DNA of 64,000 nt from Vineibacter terrae (GTDB taxonomy: Bacteria > Pseudomonadota > Alphaproteobacteria > Reyranellales > Reyranellaceae): contig NZ_VDUZ01000016.1 in assembly GCF_008039615.1 (NCBI RefSeq), positions 1 through 64,000 of the forward strand, read 5' to 3'. Position 1 is the stretch's first letter; the number at the start of each line of letters is the position of its first letter. This document shows, one piece after another, positions 48,813 to 57,021 of the stretch. The notes beneath the pieces were generated by a model that searched no databases, was not told where the DNA came from, and saw nothing but the letters and a program-made list of their open reading frames with translations. A program made the position numbers and the translations under genes.

Positions 48813-48846
48813 CGCCTAATTCGGTATTGCAATACCGAATTAGGCG
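48813..48846. promoter_or_regulatory. Perfect 34-bp palindrome in the P450-flavodoxin divergent promoter region (operator candidate)
   Basis: Each half is the 17 bases CGCCTAATTCGGTATTG and its exact complement, with no central spacer. It is AT-richer than its surroundings and lies in the only shared regulatory space of the P450 (start 48706) and flavodoxin (start 48877) genes. The size and symmetry suit a dimeric or double-dimeric regulator such as a TetR-family repressor, but no regulator gene is adjacent. A hairpin role is less likely because it lies upstream of both genes. Confidence 0.7.
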
Positions 48847-48876
48847 TGCAGCTCCAACCAACCAGCGATCATTGCT

Positions 48877-49329
48877 ATGACCATGGCCAATATCCTCGTC
48901 CTGATCGGTACTGAATCCGGCAACGCCCAGATGGTGGCCGACGCCGTGCGCGACCCTCTCGAGGACGCCGGCCACGGCGTCACGATCTCCGACAAGGCGA
49001 CGCACGCGGACGAATTCGCCGGGCACGACACGTTGCTGGTCATCTGCGCCACCCACGGCTCGGGCGACATCCCCAGCAACATCCTTCCCCTGCACGAGAC
49101 CTTGTCGCGCGAGAAGCCCGACCTGTCGCCCTGGCGCTACGGGGTGATCGCGCTGGGGGACATGACCTACCAGGACACGTTCTGCGGCGGCGGCAAGCAG
49201 ATGGACGCGCTGCTGGAAAAGCTGGGCGCCAGGAAGGTCGGCGATCGCCTCGAGGTCGACGCCTCGATCCAGCCGCTGCCCGACGAGGAGGCCGTGGGCT
49301 GGGTGAAGGAGTGGGTGAAGCTGGTGTGA
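48877..49329 (+). CDS. Flavodoxin (MioC/sulfite-reductase-like), likely P450 redox partner
   Basis: A 150-residue flavodoxin. The FMN phosphate loop is GTESGNAQMVADAV (P-loop TxSGNA), followed by ATHGSGDIPSN and ALGDMTYQDTFCGGGKQMD, which are the isoalloxazine-binding loops. It probably carries electrons from a flavodoxin reductase to the divergent P450. No reductase gene is seen in the window. The stop at 49329 is followed by the accessory islet, so any original downstream continuation is broken. Confidence 0.92.
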   Translation: MTMANILVLIGTESGNAQMVADAVRDPLEDAGHGVTISDKATHADEFAGHDTLLVICATHGSGDIPSNILPLHETLSREKPDLSPWRYGVIALGDMTYQDTFCGGGKQMDALLEKLGARKVGDRLEVDASIQPLPDEEAVGWVKEWVKLV

Positions 49330-49707
49330 TTGAACGTGCAGCGAGGATATGCTGCCAGCGTGGCTCCAGCCGCACCGTTCTTTTCGCCCATGCCGCGTCG
49401 GGCGAGCAACCTGGGCGCAGGGACGGTGCATCGAGCCCTCGCCGTGCTCGTGGTGACGAGCGCTGTCGCGCTGCTGCTGGCACAGCCGGATAGTACACCG
49501 TCGCAGGCATCGTGAGTACGTTAGTGCTGGGCGCAAGGGGGGCGGGATGACCTTCTTCGCGCAATGTCCGCTTCGGCCCTCTTGGTCAACGCGCCAGGAC
49601 CATCACCCGATACCTATGGTCACGATTGATCTGCAGCGATTTGGACGCATGAATATCGTCGCGGGAATTGCGATGTTTGACTTGGGACGGCCATCGCTGT
49701 GGGAGTG
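49330..49707. other. Stretch between flavodoxin and the IS, with one weak small membrane ORF
   Basis: No clear gene. The best candidate is a 41-codon frame from the ATG at 49390 (or 61 codons from a TTG at 49330) on the plus strand with one hydrophobic helix, ALAVLVVTSAVALLLA, and no ribosome-binding site. Other frames are short and run into the IS end. This may be debris of the insertion that separated flavodoxin from the aldehyde dehydrogenase gene. Confidence 0.3.
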
Positions 49708-51035
49708 GCTAAGGCGTCATCCACGAATAACTACATCGAAACAGGTCGGTTCGACGGTGTAATTCCAGTCGCCATGGAAGTCATGGCGTTTGAGATTGAT
49801 CGCTTGCAGGTCGGCGTCCGAGATTTTGATGCCGGCCGGATAGGTGTTGGGATCGAGTTGGCAGCGCACCGTCAAGCCCGCCTTGGTCGTGGTGGCCGCG
49901 ATCAGCTCGACGATGACTTTGTGGCTGACCAGCGGCTTGCCGCGCCAGTTGGCGGTGATGAAGGAGAACAGGCGATGCTCGATCTTGTTCCACTTGCTGG
50001 TGCCGGGCGGCAGGTGGCAGACGGTGATGGGCATGCGCAGCTCGTCGGCGAGCCTCTGGAGCTCCAGCTTCCACAGCCGCACCCGTGAGCCGTTGCTGCC
50101 GCCGCCGTCGGCGGTGATCACCAGACGCGTGGCGCCAGGGTAGCGCGGGCGGCCGCTCTGCAGCCACCAGCTGCGAATGGCGTTGGCCGCGAATGCCGCC
50201 GTGTCGTGATCGATACCGACGCTCACCCAGCCGGTATTGTCGGCGATGTCGTAGACGCCGTAGGGCACCGCGCGCCCCAGTTCCGGGATGACGAAGTCGT
50301 GCACGCGCACCTGCGGCGGCGAGCCTTGGGGATGCCATTCGCGCCCGGCATTCTTGAAATCGCCGACCAGTTCCTTCTTCTTCGTGTCCACCGAGATCGC
50401 CGGCTCGCCGGCGGCCAGCGCCGCCTTCACCTGCTCGTTGATGTAGTGGAACTGGGCGTCGCGATCAGGATGGCTCGCCCCCTCGCGGGCCTTGCGATTG
50501 GCCTGCAGCCGATAGCCCAGCTGGTGCAGCAGCTCGCCCACCAGCGTGCGGCCGATCTGGTGGCCCATGGCGCACAACGCGCCGGACAGCTTGCTCAGGC
50601 TCTTGCACGTCCACAGCAGCGGCGACTGGGGATCGCCCCGCGTGTCGGGCTCGATCAGCGCCCGCAGGTCAGCGACCAGGCTCGGATCCGTCGCGCTCTT
50701 CGGCTTGCCACCAGCCCCCGGCCGACGCACCCGCGTCGGATCAATCGTCTCGCCGCTGCGCACCTCGCGCAAGGCCCGGCCAATGGTGCTGCGGGCGATG
50801 CCGGTGGCACGCGCCACCGCTGCGATCCCGCCGCGCCCCGCCGCCCGCGCCTCCGCCGCCGCAAAGCGCCGCCGTGCCCGTTCGTCGAGCACAGGACGCA
50901 GCGTCTCAAACCGCTGCCGGATGGCTGATTCATCGATCACGCCGGCATGCTACAGGCCCCGCCAGCCAAACGGAATCCATCACCCCCCAACCGCCGATCA
51001 CGATCGATTCATCTATCGGCGGACAACGCCTAAGG
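49708..51035 (-). mobile_element. ISAzo13-family insertion sequence
   Basis: A 1.33-kb element around one transposase gene. Imperfect terminal repeats are visible: left GCTAAGGCGTCATCC from about 49709, and right, read on the minus strand, CCTTAGGCGTTGTCC ending about 51035, with about 21 of 31 positions matching. No convincing target duplication is seen. The exact outer bases are uncertain by a few positions. It is intact, so possibly active. Confidence 0.75.
49717..50940 (-). CDS. ISAzo13-family transposase
   Basis: A 407-residue transposase of the ISAzo13 family. It has a helix-turn-helix region (GIAAVARATGIARSTIGRALREVRSG), then the family's RRPGAGGKP, the catalytic-core segments ISVDTKKKELVGDFKNAGREW and VITADGGGSNGSRVRLWKLELQ, and PPGTSKWNKIEHRLFSFI near the C-terminal acidic residue. 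No frameshift or internal stop is visible. Its stop codon lies inside the left terminal repeat. Confidence 0.93.
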   Translation of the reverse strand: MIDESAIRQRFETLRPVLDERARRRFAAAEARAAGRGGIAAVARATGIARSTIGRALREVRSGETIDPTRVRRPGAGGKPKSATDPSLVADLRALIEPDTRGDPQSPLLWTCKSLSKLSGALCAMGHQIGRTLVGELLHQLGYRLQANRKAREGASHPDRDAQFHYINEQVKAALAAGEPAISVDTKKKELVGDFKNAGREWHPQGSPPQVRVHDFVIPELGRAVPYGVYDIADNTGWVSVGIDHDTAAFAANAIRSWWLQSGRPRYPGATRLVITADGGGSNGSRVRLWKLELQRLADELRMPITVCHLPPGTSKWNKIEHRLFSFITANWRGKPLVSHKVIVELIAATTTKAGLTVRCQLDPNTYPAGIKISDADLQAINLKRHDFHGDWNYTVEPTCFDVVIRG

Positions 51036-51242
51036 ACGAGAGCCCGTGTCGAGCCTCGGTTGTGACTTGCTCTCCTTTGTATTGCCTTTCTTTGGCAGAG
51101 CCTTCTGTGTGGGCGGAGAAGGTGGCGTAGTAGCCTCAATTTTAGGACCGCCGCCAAGAGCGGTGAGTTCACGCCGCCACTCGGGCCGCTTGGTGACCAT
51201 CAGCTTGACGGCAGCCGCATGCAATTTCGATCCGGCATCCAT
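51030..51242 (-). CDS. Small unknown protein downstream of the dCTP deaminase, 3' end clipped by the IS
   Basis: A 70-residue frame starting MDAGSKLHAAAVKLMVTKRP, with a helical front and a Pro/Lys-rich tail. An ACGGAG site lies 6 bases before the ATG at 51242; a start at 51302 is also open but has a poorer site and overlaps the deaminase gene. Its stop (51030-51032) lies inside the IS right end, so the natural C-terminus was probably lost on insertion. No family recognised. Its position 38 bases after the deaminase gene makes it a possible accessory gene or remnant. Confidence 0.4.
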   Translation of the reverse strand: MDAGSKLHAAAVKLMVTKRPEWRRELTALGGGPKIEATTPPSPPTQKALPKKGNTKESKSQPRLDTGSRP

Positions 51243-51279
51243 GTGAACTCCGTCGGCCAATGAGTTGATATAACTCAAC

Positions 51280-52845
51280 TTAAGAAATGATACGCAAAGC
51301 ATGGTAGATAACTTCCGCCTCGTTGTCGATATAGGACCAACTCACGGGCGTGCTTCTGAGCTGCCCTGTTCTCGGTTCCCACCTGACGGCTCGTCCAAGG
51401 CTGTCCTTACGTCTAGGCAGGCTGAACAACTGCTCGTATCGTCGCGGCGCGATGCCTATAAACGGCACAAACTGCACGACCGATGCGTCCTCAAACGTGG
51501 GCTCGATGGCAACTTCACGTCCGTAGAGTTCGCCGACCAAGCTCTTCGGATAGGGTTCGATGTACACCACGCGACGGATTCCAGCGGAAATGATGTGCCT
51601 CGCGCACATGTGGCACGGAAACGTCGTGCAGTAGAGGTCCGTATTTCTGACAGAGATGCCCTTCCGGAGAGCTTCCATCAACGCGTTCATCTCGGCGTGG
51701 ACGATCCTGCCGTATTCAATGACGTTGTCGACACGAGTACCTTCCAGCATCCCAACGGAACGTCCCCGCCGCGACGGCCCGTGTAAGGCGGCATGCGCCA
51801 GCCGCTGAACCCCGCGAGCCCGAATGTTGGTGGTCAGCCATTTCTCTTCCTTAAGCGCAGAGAAGATTTCCTCCAGGATCTCGTGCTTCTTCATCGCGTT
51901 GGAGTCGTATCCAATCCGATAGTCCCGCAAGTCTGCCCCGAGGGGGTCGTCCACCCAAACAACGCCGCCTCCGGCCATTGGCACGTCGTTGCATCCCGCA
52001 CCGATCAACTCGCCCATATCGTTCATGACAACCGCGCCTACCTGCCTCGCGAGGTCGGCTGAGCGCAGAGCGGCGCCGCGGGCCAGAAACATCGCGTATT
52101 CGGAGCGAGTCGGGGTGTGGAAAGGGTGGCCGAAGATGACCTCAAAGAACCGATTCAGTTGTCGGTAAGTCGACGCGGCGTCGCTGACTTCAACAAAGAC
52201 GTCTGCCTTGGGAAACGCGTTGCGCACGCTCTGACCATATTCGTTGTCGCCTGCGCTCGCATCCATCTCGATCAACCGTTCGGCGTCCGCGCGGCAGGAG
52301 GATGGATCCGTAATTTGCTTTGATTGAGCGATGATCTTCGCCAGCCGGTTCACACGGCTATCCCTTGGGGAATACAAGGAAACGACAAAAAACAGGTCGC
52401 CGTACACACGGCGCAGAAAGTCTATTTCATCAGGGTGCTTGAGCGAGTTGAGAACATAGGCGCCTCGTGAGAGAGGTTTGAAGTACCGCCATGCACGAGG
52501 CCGTACATGGCGATTCTCGGAGAACCTATGCTCCTCGATAAGTCGAATTGAGAGCTGCGCCAGTATGGACGAGTCGCTTGCTGTCCTTCGTAGGCGGTCG
52601 CCAGCACGCATGTATCTCTCGAGACGCGCATCTTCACTTGCGCGACCGGCCGGCAAGTTTACGCCTCTTCCATACATCCTGATGATGTCTGAGAGCCGGA
52701 CGTGCTTCGTCGTGTAATCGAACACCGCCAAGCTCTGCTCAATGCACGACGTCGCCGTTTGCCAATCGGTTCCAACTGGCCCAACCAATCCGATGAACAC
52801 CTCGGCATCCCGCAGCGGTGCTAGAGCAACTGGACCATTCTTCAT
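51280..52845 (-). CDS. Anti-phage dCTP deaminase homologue (AvcD/DCD type)
   Basis: The 521-residue protein has two parts. Residues 1 to about 230 look like a nucleotide-kinase fold; its loop reads LVGPVGTDW (20-28), not a full Walker A. Residues about 250-440 are a cytidine-deaminase-type zinc domain, with IVHAEMNAL (H383, E385) and TTFPCHMCARHI (C411, C414) as ligands and catalytic Glu. This layout is that of the phage-defence dCTP/dCMP deaminases AvcD and DCD, which deplete dCTP on infection. Base composition is visibly AT-richer than the flanks. The genes on each side have no link to defence, so it looks acquired. Confidence 0.85.
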   Translation of the reverse strand: MKNGPVALAPLRDAEVFIGLVGPVGTDWQTATSCIEQSLAVFDYTTKHVRLSDIIRMYGRGVNLPAGRASEDARLERYMRAGDRLRRTASDSSILAQLSIRLIEEHRFSENRHVRPRAWRYFKPLSRGAYVLNSLKHPDEIDFLRRVYGDLFFVVSLYSPRDSRVNRLAKIIAQSKQITDPSSCRADAERLIEMDASAGDNEYGQSVRNAFPKADVFVEVSDAASTYRQLNRFFEVIFGHPFHTPTRSEYAMFLARGAALRSADLARQVGAVVMNDMGELIGAGCNDVPMAGGGVVWVDDPLGADLRDYRIGYDSNAMKKHEILEEIFSALKEEKWLTTNIRARGVQRLAHAALHGPSRRGRSVGMLEGTRVDNVIEYGRIVHAEMNALMEALRKGISVRNTDLYCTTFPCHMCARHIISAGIRRVVYIEPYPKSLVGELYGREVAIEPTFEDASVVQFVPFIGIAPRRYEQLFSLPRRKDSLGRAVRWEPRTGQLRSTPVSWSYIDNEAEVIYHALRIIS

Positions 52846-52888
52846 TATGTCAATTCCCGTTGCGCTCAGAGGCGTTTGATTGCGAGAT

Positions 52889-52917
52889 AGTATACGATCT
52901 TATGCAACCGGCGATAA
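52889..52917 (-). promoter_or_regulatory. Probable sigma-70 promoter of the dCTP deaminase gene
   Basis: On the minus strand TATACT (52894-52889) is a near-consensus -10, and TTATCG (52917-52912) lies 17 bases upstream as a weaker -35. Transcription would start near 52882, about 37 bases before the ATG at 52845. The hairpin ATTGCGA-TCGC-TCGCAAT at 52940-52957 lies upstream of it. Confidence 0.5.
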
Positions 52918-53000
52918 GAATCTGCTGAATGCCGAAACTATTGCGATCGCTCGCAATCTCATTAAAAAAGCTCTGAGATCTCAATCCTGCAGGTTTTCCG

Positions 53001-54443
53001 ATGCCCGACGGTCAGATCCTCATCAACGGCGACTGGCGCCCGCCTGCGTCCGGCGCGGCGCTGCCGGTGTTCAACCCCAGCGACGGCGCCGAGTTCGCCA
53101 GGATCGCGCGCGGCGTGGCCGAGGATATCGATCGCGCGGTGAGAGCGGCGCGGGCGGCGCTGGAAGGCGGCGCCTGGGGGCGGATGACGGCGGTCGAGCG
53201 CGGCCGGCTGCTGTCGAAGATGGCCCAGAATGTGGCCGACCACGCCGAGGAGCTGGCGGTGCTGGAGGCCAAGGATACCGGCAAGCCGATCTCGCAGGCG
53301 CGCGCCGATGCCAGCGCGCTGGCGCGCTACTTCGAGTTCTACGGCGGCGCGGCCGACAAGATCCACGGCGAGACCATCCCCTACCTCAACGGCTATACCG
53401 TCTTCACTCTGCGCGAGCCGCACGGCGTGTGCGGCCAGATCATCCCGTGGAACTATCCCATGCAGATCTTCGGCCGCACCGCGTGCGGCGCGCTGACCAT
53501 GGGCAATTCAGTGGTGATGAAGCCGGCCGAGGAGGCCTGCCTGTCGGTGCTGCGCGTCGCCGAGCTGATGCTGGAGGTCGGCTTCCCGCCCGGCGCCATC
53601 AACATCGTGCCGGGTCTCGGCGTCGAGGCCGGCGCGGCTTTGGCCGACCATCCCGGCATCGATCACCTGAGCTTCACCGGCTCGCGCCAGGTCGGCGCGC
53701 TGGTGCAGGCGGCGTCGGCGAGGTTCAACCGGCCCTGCACCATGGAGCTGGGCGGCAAGAGCCCGCAGGTGGTGTTCGCCGATGCCGACATGGACGCGGC
53801 GCTGCCGTTCATCACCCGCGCCATCATCCAGAATGCTGGCCAGACCTGCTCGGCGGGCTCGCGGCTGCTGGTCGAGGACAAGGTCTATGACAGCTTCGTC
53901 GGGCGCGTCGCCGAGAAGTTCAAGGCCCTGCGCGCCGGCCCGTGGGACCGCGATCTCGATGTCGGCCCGCTGATCTCGCGCAAGCAGAAGGAGCGCGTCG
54001 ACGGCTTCGTCGGCAAGGCTGCCGCGGCCGGCGTCAAGCTGCTGGCAGCGGGCGAGACCGCTGCCAACGCGCCGGCCGGCGGCTATTACGTGGCGCCGCA
54101 GGTCTACGGCGACGTGCCGGTCGGCCACGTGTTGGCGCAGGAGGAGGTGTTCGGGCCGGTGCTGGCCGCGATCCGCTTCCGTGACGAGGCCGACGCCATC
54201 CGCATCGCCAACGCCACGCCCTACGGCCTGGTGGCCGGCGTCTGGACGCGCGACGGCGGCAAGCAGATGCGGCTGGCCAAGGCGATCAAGGCAGGTCAGG
54301 TGTTCATCAACAACTACGGCGCCGGCGGCGGCATCGAGCTGCCCTTCGGCGGCGTCAAGGGCTCGGGCTTCGGCCGCGAGAAGGGCTTCACGGCGCTGCA
54401 CGACTTCTCGACGCTGAAGACGGTCGCCATCCAGCACGGGTGA
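53001..54443 (+). CDS. NAD(P)-dependent aldehyde dehydrogenase
   Basis: The 480-residue enzyme has the ALDH fold: IIPWNYPMQIFGRTACGAL, KPAEEACLSVLR, FTGSRQVGALV, the catalytic Glu in TMELGGKSPQVVF, and the catalytic Cys in NAGQTCSAGSRLLV, then EEVFGPVLAAIRF and the C-terminal PFGGVKGSGFGRE. It resembles betaine-aldehyde-type and aromatic-aldehyde dehydrogenases; substrate not determined. The ATG at 53001 begins the conserved N-terminus. The AT-rich islet ends immediately upstream, so its original promoter or upstream partner may have been displaced. Confidence 0.93.
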   Translation: MPDGQILINGDWRPPASGAALPVFNPSDGAEFARIARGVAEDIDRAVRAARAALEGGAWGRMTAVERGRLLSKMAQNVADHAEELAVLEAKDTGKPISQARADASALARYFEFYGGAADKIHGETIPYLNGYTVFTLREPHGVCGQIIPWNYPMQIFGRTACGALTMGNSVVMKPAEEACLSVLRVAELMLEVGFPPGAINIVPGLGVEAGAALADHPGIDHLSFTGSRQVGALVQAASARFNRPCTMELGGKSPQVVFADADMDAALPFITRAIIQNAGQTCSAGSRLLVEDKVYDSFVGRVAEKFKALRAGPWDRDLDVGPLISRKQKERVDGFVGKAAAAGVKLLAAGETAANAPAGGYYVAPQVYGDVPVGHVLAQEEVFGPVLAAIRFRDEADAIRIANATPYGLVAGVWTRDGGKQMRLAKAIKAGQVFINNYGAGGGIELPFGGVKGSGFGREKGFTALHDFSTLKTVAIQHG

Positions 54444-54488
54444 TTTTCCTTTCCCGCCAGACGGGGAAGAACGAACCGGGAGGACATC

Positions 54489-55244
54489 ATGCGTCTGAAG
54501 GACAAGGTCGCGATCGTGACGGGTGCCGGCCAGGGGATCGGCGAGGCGATCGCACGGCGGATGGCCGAGGAAGGCGCGGCCGTGGTCGTCAACGACGTTA
54601 ATGCCGCCAACGGCCAGAAGGTGGCCAAGGACATCACCGACAAAGGCGGCCGCGCCGTCTTCTGCGAGGGCGACGTCACCAGGCTGGCGGCCAACGAGGC
54701 GATGGCGGCGGCAGCGACCAAGAGCTTCGGCCGCATGGACGTGTTCGTCGCCAATGCCGGCGTCACGCACTGGAACAAGCCGATGCTCGACGTCACCGAG
54801 GACGAGTTCGACCGGATGTTCGCGGTCAACGTCAAGGGCGTCTACCAGGCCGCGCGCGCCTGCGTGCCGGTGTGGGAAGCGCAGAAGTCCGGCAACATGA
54901 TCGTGATCGCCTCGACCGCCGGCATCCGGCCGCGGCCGGGCCTGGTCTGGTACAACGCCACCAAGGGCGCGGTGATCATCGCGGTCAAGGCGATGGCGGC
55001 CGAGTTCGGGCCCAAGAACATCCGCTTCAACGCCATCTGCCCGGTGGCCACGGAAACGCCGCTGCTGGCCCATTTCATGGGTGGCGACAACGCCGACAAC
55101 CGCTCGCGCTTCAACGCCACCGTGCCGCTGGGCCGCCTGGGCCAGCCGCTCGATCATGCCAATGCCGCAGTGTTCCTGGCGTCGGACGAATCGTCGTTCA
55201 TCACCGGCGTCGACCTGCCGGTCGACGGTGGCCGCTGCATTTGA
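54489..55244 (+). CDS. Short-chain dehydrogenase/reductase (SDR)
   Basis: A 251-residue classical SDR: GAGQGIGEAIARRMAEEG for the cofactor, VANAGVTHWN, the catalytic Ser in MIVIASTAGI, YNATKGAVI (Tyr-x3-Lys), and the C-terminal FITGVDLPVDGGRCI. Probably reduces or oxidises a keto/hydroxy intermediate. An AACCGGGAGGAC ribosome-binding region precedes the ATG. It follows the aldehyde dehydrogenase by 45 bases, likely one transcript. Confidence 0.94.
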   Translation: MRLKDKVAIVTGAGQGIGEAIARRMAEEGAAVVVNDVNAANGQKVAKDITDKGGRAVFCEGDVTRLAANEAMAAAATKSFGRMDVFVANAGVTHWNKPMLDVTEDEFDRMFAVNVKGVYQAARACVPVWEAQKSGNMIVIASTAGIRPRPGLVWYNATKGAVIIAVKAMAAEFGPKNIRFNAICPVATETPLLAHFMGGDNADNRSRFNATVPLGRLGQPLDHANAAVFLASDESSFITGVDLPVDGGRCI

Positions 55245-55248
55245 TTTT

Positions 55249-55272
55249 CCTTCTCCCGCAAGCGGGAGAAGG
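55249..55272. terminator. Hairpin after the SDR gene
   Basis: A perfect 11-bp stem (CCTTCTCCCGC / GCGGGAGAAGG) with a two-base loop, 4 bases after the SDR stop and 17 before the thpR start. It carries the same CTCCCGC/GCGGGAG core as the large repeats. No clear T-run follows on the plus strand, so it may weaken rather than stop transcription. Confidence 0.5.
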
Positions 55273-55289
55273 GCTCGACGGTGTCCGTC

Positions 55290-55835
55290 ATGCTTCGTTT
55301 GTTCGTTGCTCTGCCGCTGCCTGAAGATGTCGCCGATGACCTGGCGGCATTGCAGGAAGGGATCCCCGATGCCGCCTGGGTGCCGTCGGACAATTTCCAT
55401 GTCACGCTGGCGTTCATCGGCAGCGTCGATGGCGGTCTGCAGCGGGACATCGCCGAGGCGCTGGGCACGATCGACGGCCCGGTGCTCGACCTCGAGATCG
55501 CCGGCGTGGATCACTTCGTCGAAGGCCGCACGCCCAAGGTGCTGTACGCGGCGGTGGCGCCGAACCCGGGCCTCCTGCGGCTGCAGGAGAAGGTGAGCAC
55601 GGTGCTGCGCGGCGAGGGTGTGACGCTCGATCGCCGCAAGTTCCGCCCGCACGTCACCTTGGCGCGCTTCAACCGTCGCGCCGAGATGGGCCATCACATC
55701 GCGCAGTTCGTCGCCAGCAACAACCTCAGGCGCTTCGGGCCGTTCGAGGTCGACTGCTTCCGGCTCTATGCCAGCCATACACGCCCCGACGGCGCGGTCT
55801 ACACCGTCGAGGCCGAGTATCCGCTCGGGTATTGA
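55290..55835 (+). CDS. thpR: RNA 2',3'-cyclic phosphodiesterase (2H phosphoesterase)
   Basis: The 181-residue protein has both HxTx motifs of the 2H family, NFHVTLAFIG and FRPHVTLARF, and the N-terminal LRLFVALPLP of ThpR/LigT. It hydrolyses 2',3'-cyclic phosphates at RNA ends. An in-frame GTG at 55281 is the alternative start. It converges on the second Bug gene across repeat copy C. Confidence 0.92.
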   Translation: MLRLFVALPLPEDVADDLAALQEGIPDAAWVPSDNFHVTLAFIGSVDGGLQRDIAEALGTIDGPVLDLEIAGVDHFVEGRTPKVLYAAVAPNPGLLRLQEKVSTVLRGEGVTLDRRKFRPHVTLARFNRRAEMGHHIAQFVASNNLRRFGPFEVDCFRLYASHTRPDGAVYTVEAEYPLGY

Positions 55836-55844
55836 GGGAGTTAT

Positions 55845-55986
55845 CTCCTCTCCCGCAAGCGGGAGAGGAAGGGGCCCATTGCGCGAAGCGCAATGGGAAG
55901 GTGAGGGACCAAGGACGACGCGCCTCGCGTGGAGTCCTCATCTGCCGGGCGCTATCGAACCCATCTCTCCCGCTTGCCGGAGAGAA
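55845..55986. repeat. Composite intergenic palindromic repeat, copy C
   Basis: It lies between the thpR stop and the Bug stop, again convergent. The first half is nearly identical to copy B: CTCTCCCGCAAGCGGGAGAG, then GAAGGGGCCCATTGCGCGAA and GCGCAATGGGAAGGTGAGG. The second half differs from copy B but restores complementary CTCTCCCGCTTGCCGG pieces. Multi-hairpin potential on both strands. Confidence 0.85.
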
Positions 55987-55990
55987 GAAA

Positions 55991-56983
55991 TCACTCCGGC
56001 TTCAGCCCCGCCGCGTCGGCGACCTTCTTCCACTTCACGGTCTCGGCGGCGATGTGCTTGGCCAGCTCGTCCGAGGTGCCGGGCAGCGGCGCCGCGCCGG
56101 CGTCGCGAATCTTCTTCTCGATATCGGGCAGCCGGATGCCGCGGCCGATCTCGTCGCTGAGCTTCTTGACGATGTCCGCCGGCGTGCCGGCCGGCGCCGA
56201 TACATACCACCACGGGGCCGCGTCATAGCCGGGCACGCCCGACTCGGCGATGGTGGGCACGTCGGGCAGGTTGAACCAGCGCTTGGACGACGTCACCGCC
56301 AGGGCGCGGATGGCGCCCGAGCGGATATGCGGCAGGTAGACCGGCAGGTTGTCCATGACCGACGGGATGCGGCCGGGCAGCAGGTCCTGGATGACCAGCG
56401 CGCTGCCTTTGTAGACGATGTGCTCGACCTCGATGCCGGTCAGCGACTTGAAATACTCCATCGCGAGATGGCCGGTGCCGCCGACGGCTGGCGAGCCGTA
56501 GTTGAGCTGCCCCGGCTTGGCTTTGGCCAACGCGATGTATTCCTGCACGGTCTTGGCTGGTACGTCGGGGTGCACCGCCAGCACATTGGCGACCTCGCCG
56601 ACCAGCGCCACCGGCGCGAATGCCGTGGCGGTGTCGTACGGCATGCTCTTGTACAGGAACTGGTTGGTGACGGCCGAGCCGACCGTGCCCAGCAGCAGCG
56701 TGTAGCCGTCGGGTGGCGCCTTGGCGACGACGTCGGCGCCGACATTGCCGCCGGCGCCGGGACGGTTCTCGACGATCACCTGCGTGCTCCATGCCGTCTG
56801 CAGGTGGCTGGCCACGACCCGCCCCAGGATGTCGGTGGCGCCGCCCGGCGCGAAGCCGACGACGATGCGGATCGGCTTGTTCGGGTAGCCGCCCTGCGCC
56901 AGGCCGCCGCGCGCGATCATGGGCGCGGCAAGCAGCGTGCTGCCGGCGATCAGCGCGCGGCGTCGCGATATGGAACGGAGCAT
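55991..56983 (-). CDS. Bug-family (TTT) periplasmic solute-binding protein, second copy
   Basis: A 330-residue binding protein: Tat-like leader SRRRALIAGSTLLAAPMIA, then YPNKPIRIVVGFAPGGATD at the mature start, AKAPPDGYTLLLG, and the C-terminal TVKWKKVADAAGLKPE. It is a diverged paralogue of the gene at 1491-2474. No TctA/B subunits are nearby. Probably binds a small carboxylate. Confidence 0.93.
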   Translation of the reverse strand: MLRSISRRRALIAGSTLLAAPMIARGGLAQGGYPNKPIRIVVGFAPGGATDILGRVVASHLQTAWSTQVIVENRPGAGGNVGADVVAKAPPDGYTLLLGTVGSAVTNQFLYKSMPYDTATAFAPVALVGEVANVLAVHPDVPAKTVQEYIALAKAKPGQLNYGSPAVGGTGHLAMEYFKSLTGIEVEHIVYKGSALVIQDLLPGRIPSVMDNLPVYLPHIRSGAIRALAVTSSKRWFNLPDVPTIAESGVPGYDAAPWWYVSAPAGTPADIVKKLSDEIGRGIRLPDIEKKIRDAGAAPLPGTSDELAKHIAAETVKWKKVADAAGLKPE

Positions 56984-57021
56984 GTGGCCTCTCTGTGTCC
57001 CTTGCTGTTCACGTCACTTGA

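Noticed and set aside
52940-52957. Hairpin ATTGCGA-TCGC-TCGCAAT as an intrinsic terminator
   Set aside because: No T-run follows on either strand; it lies upstream of divergent starts, so termination is not supported.
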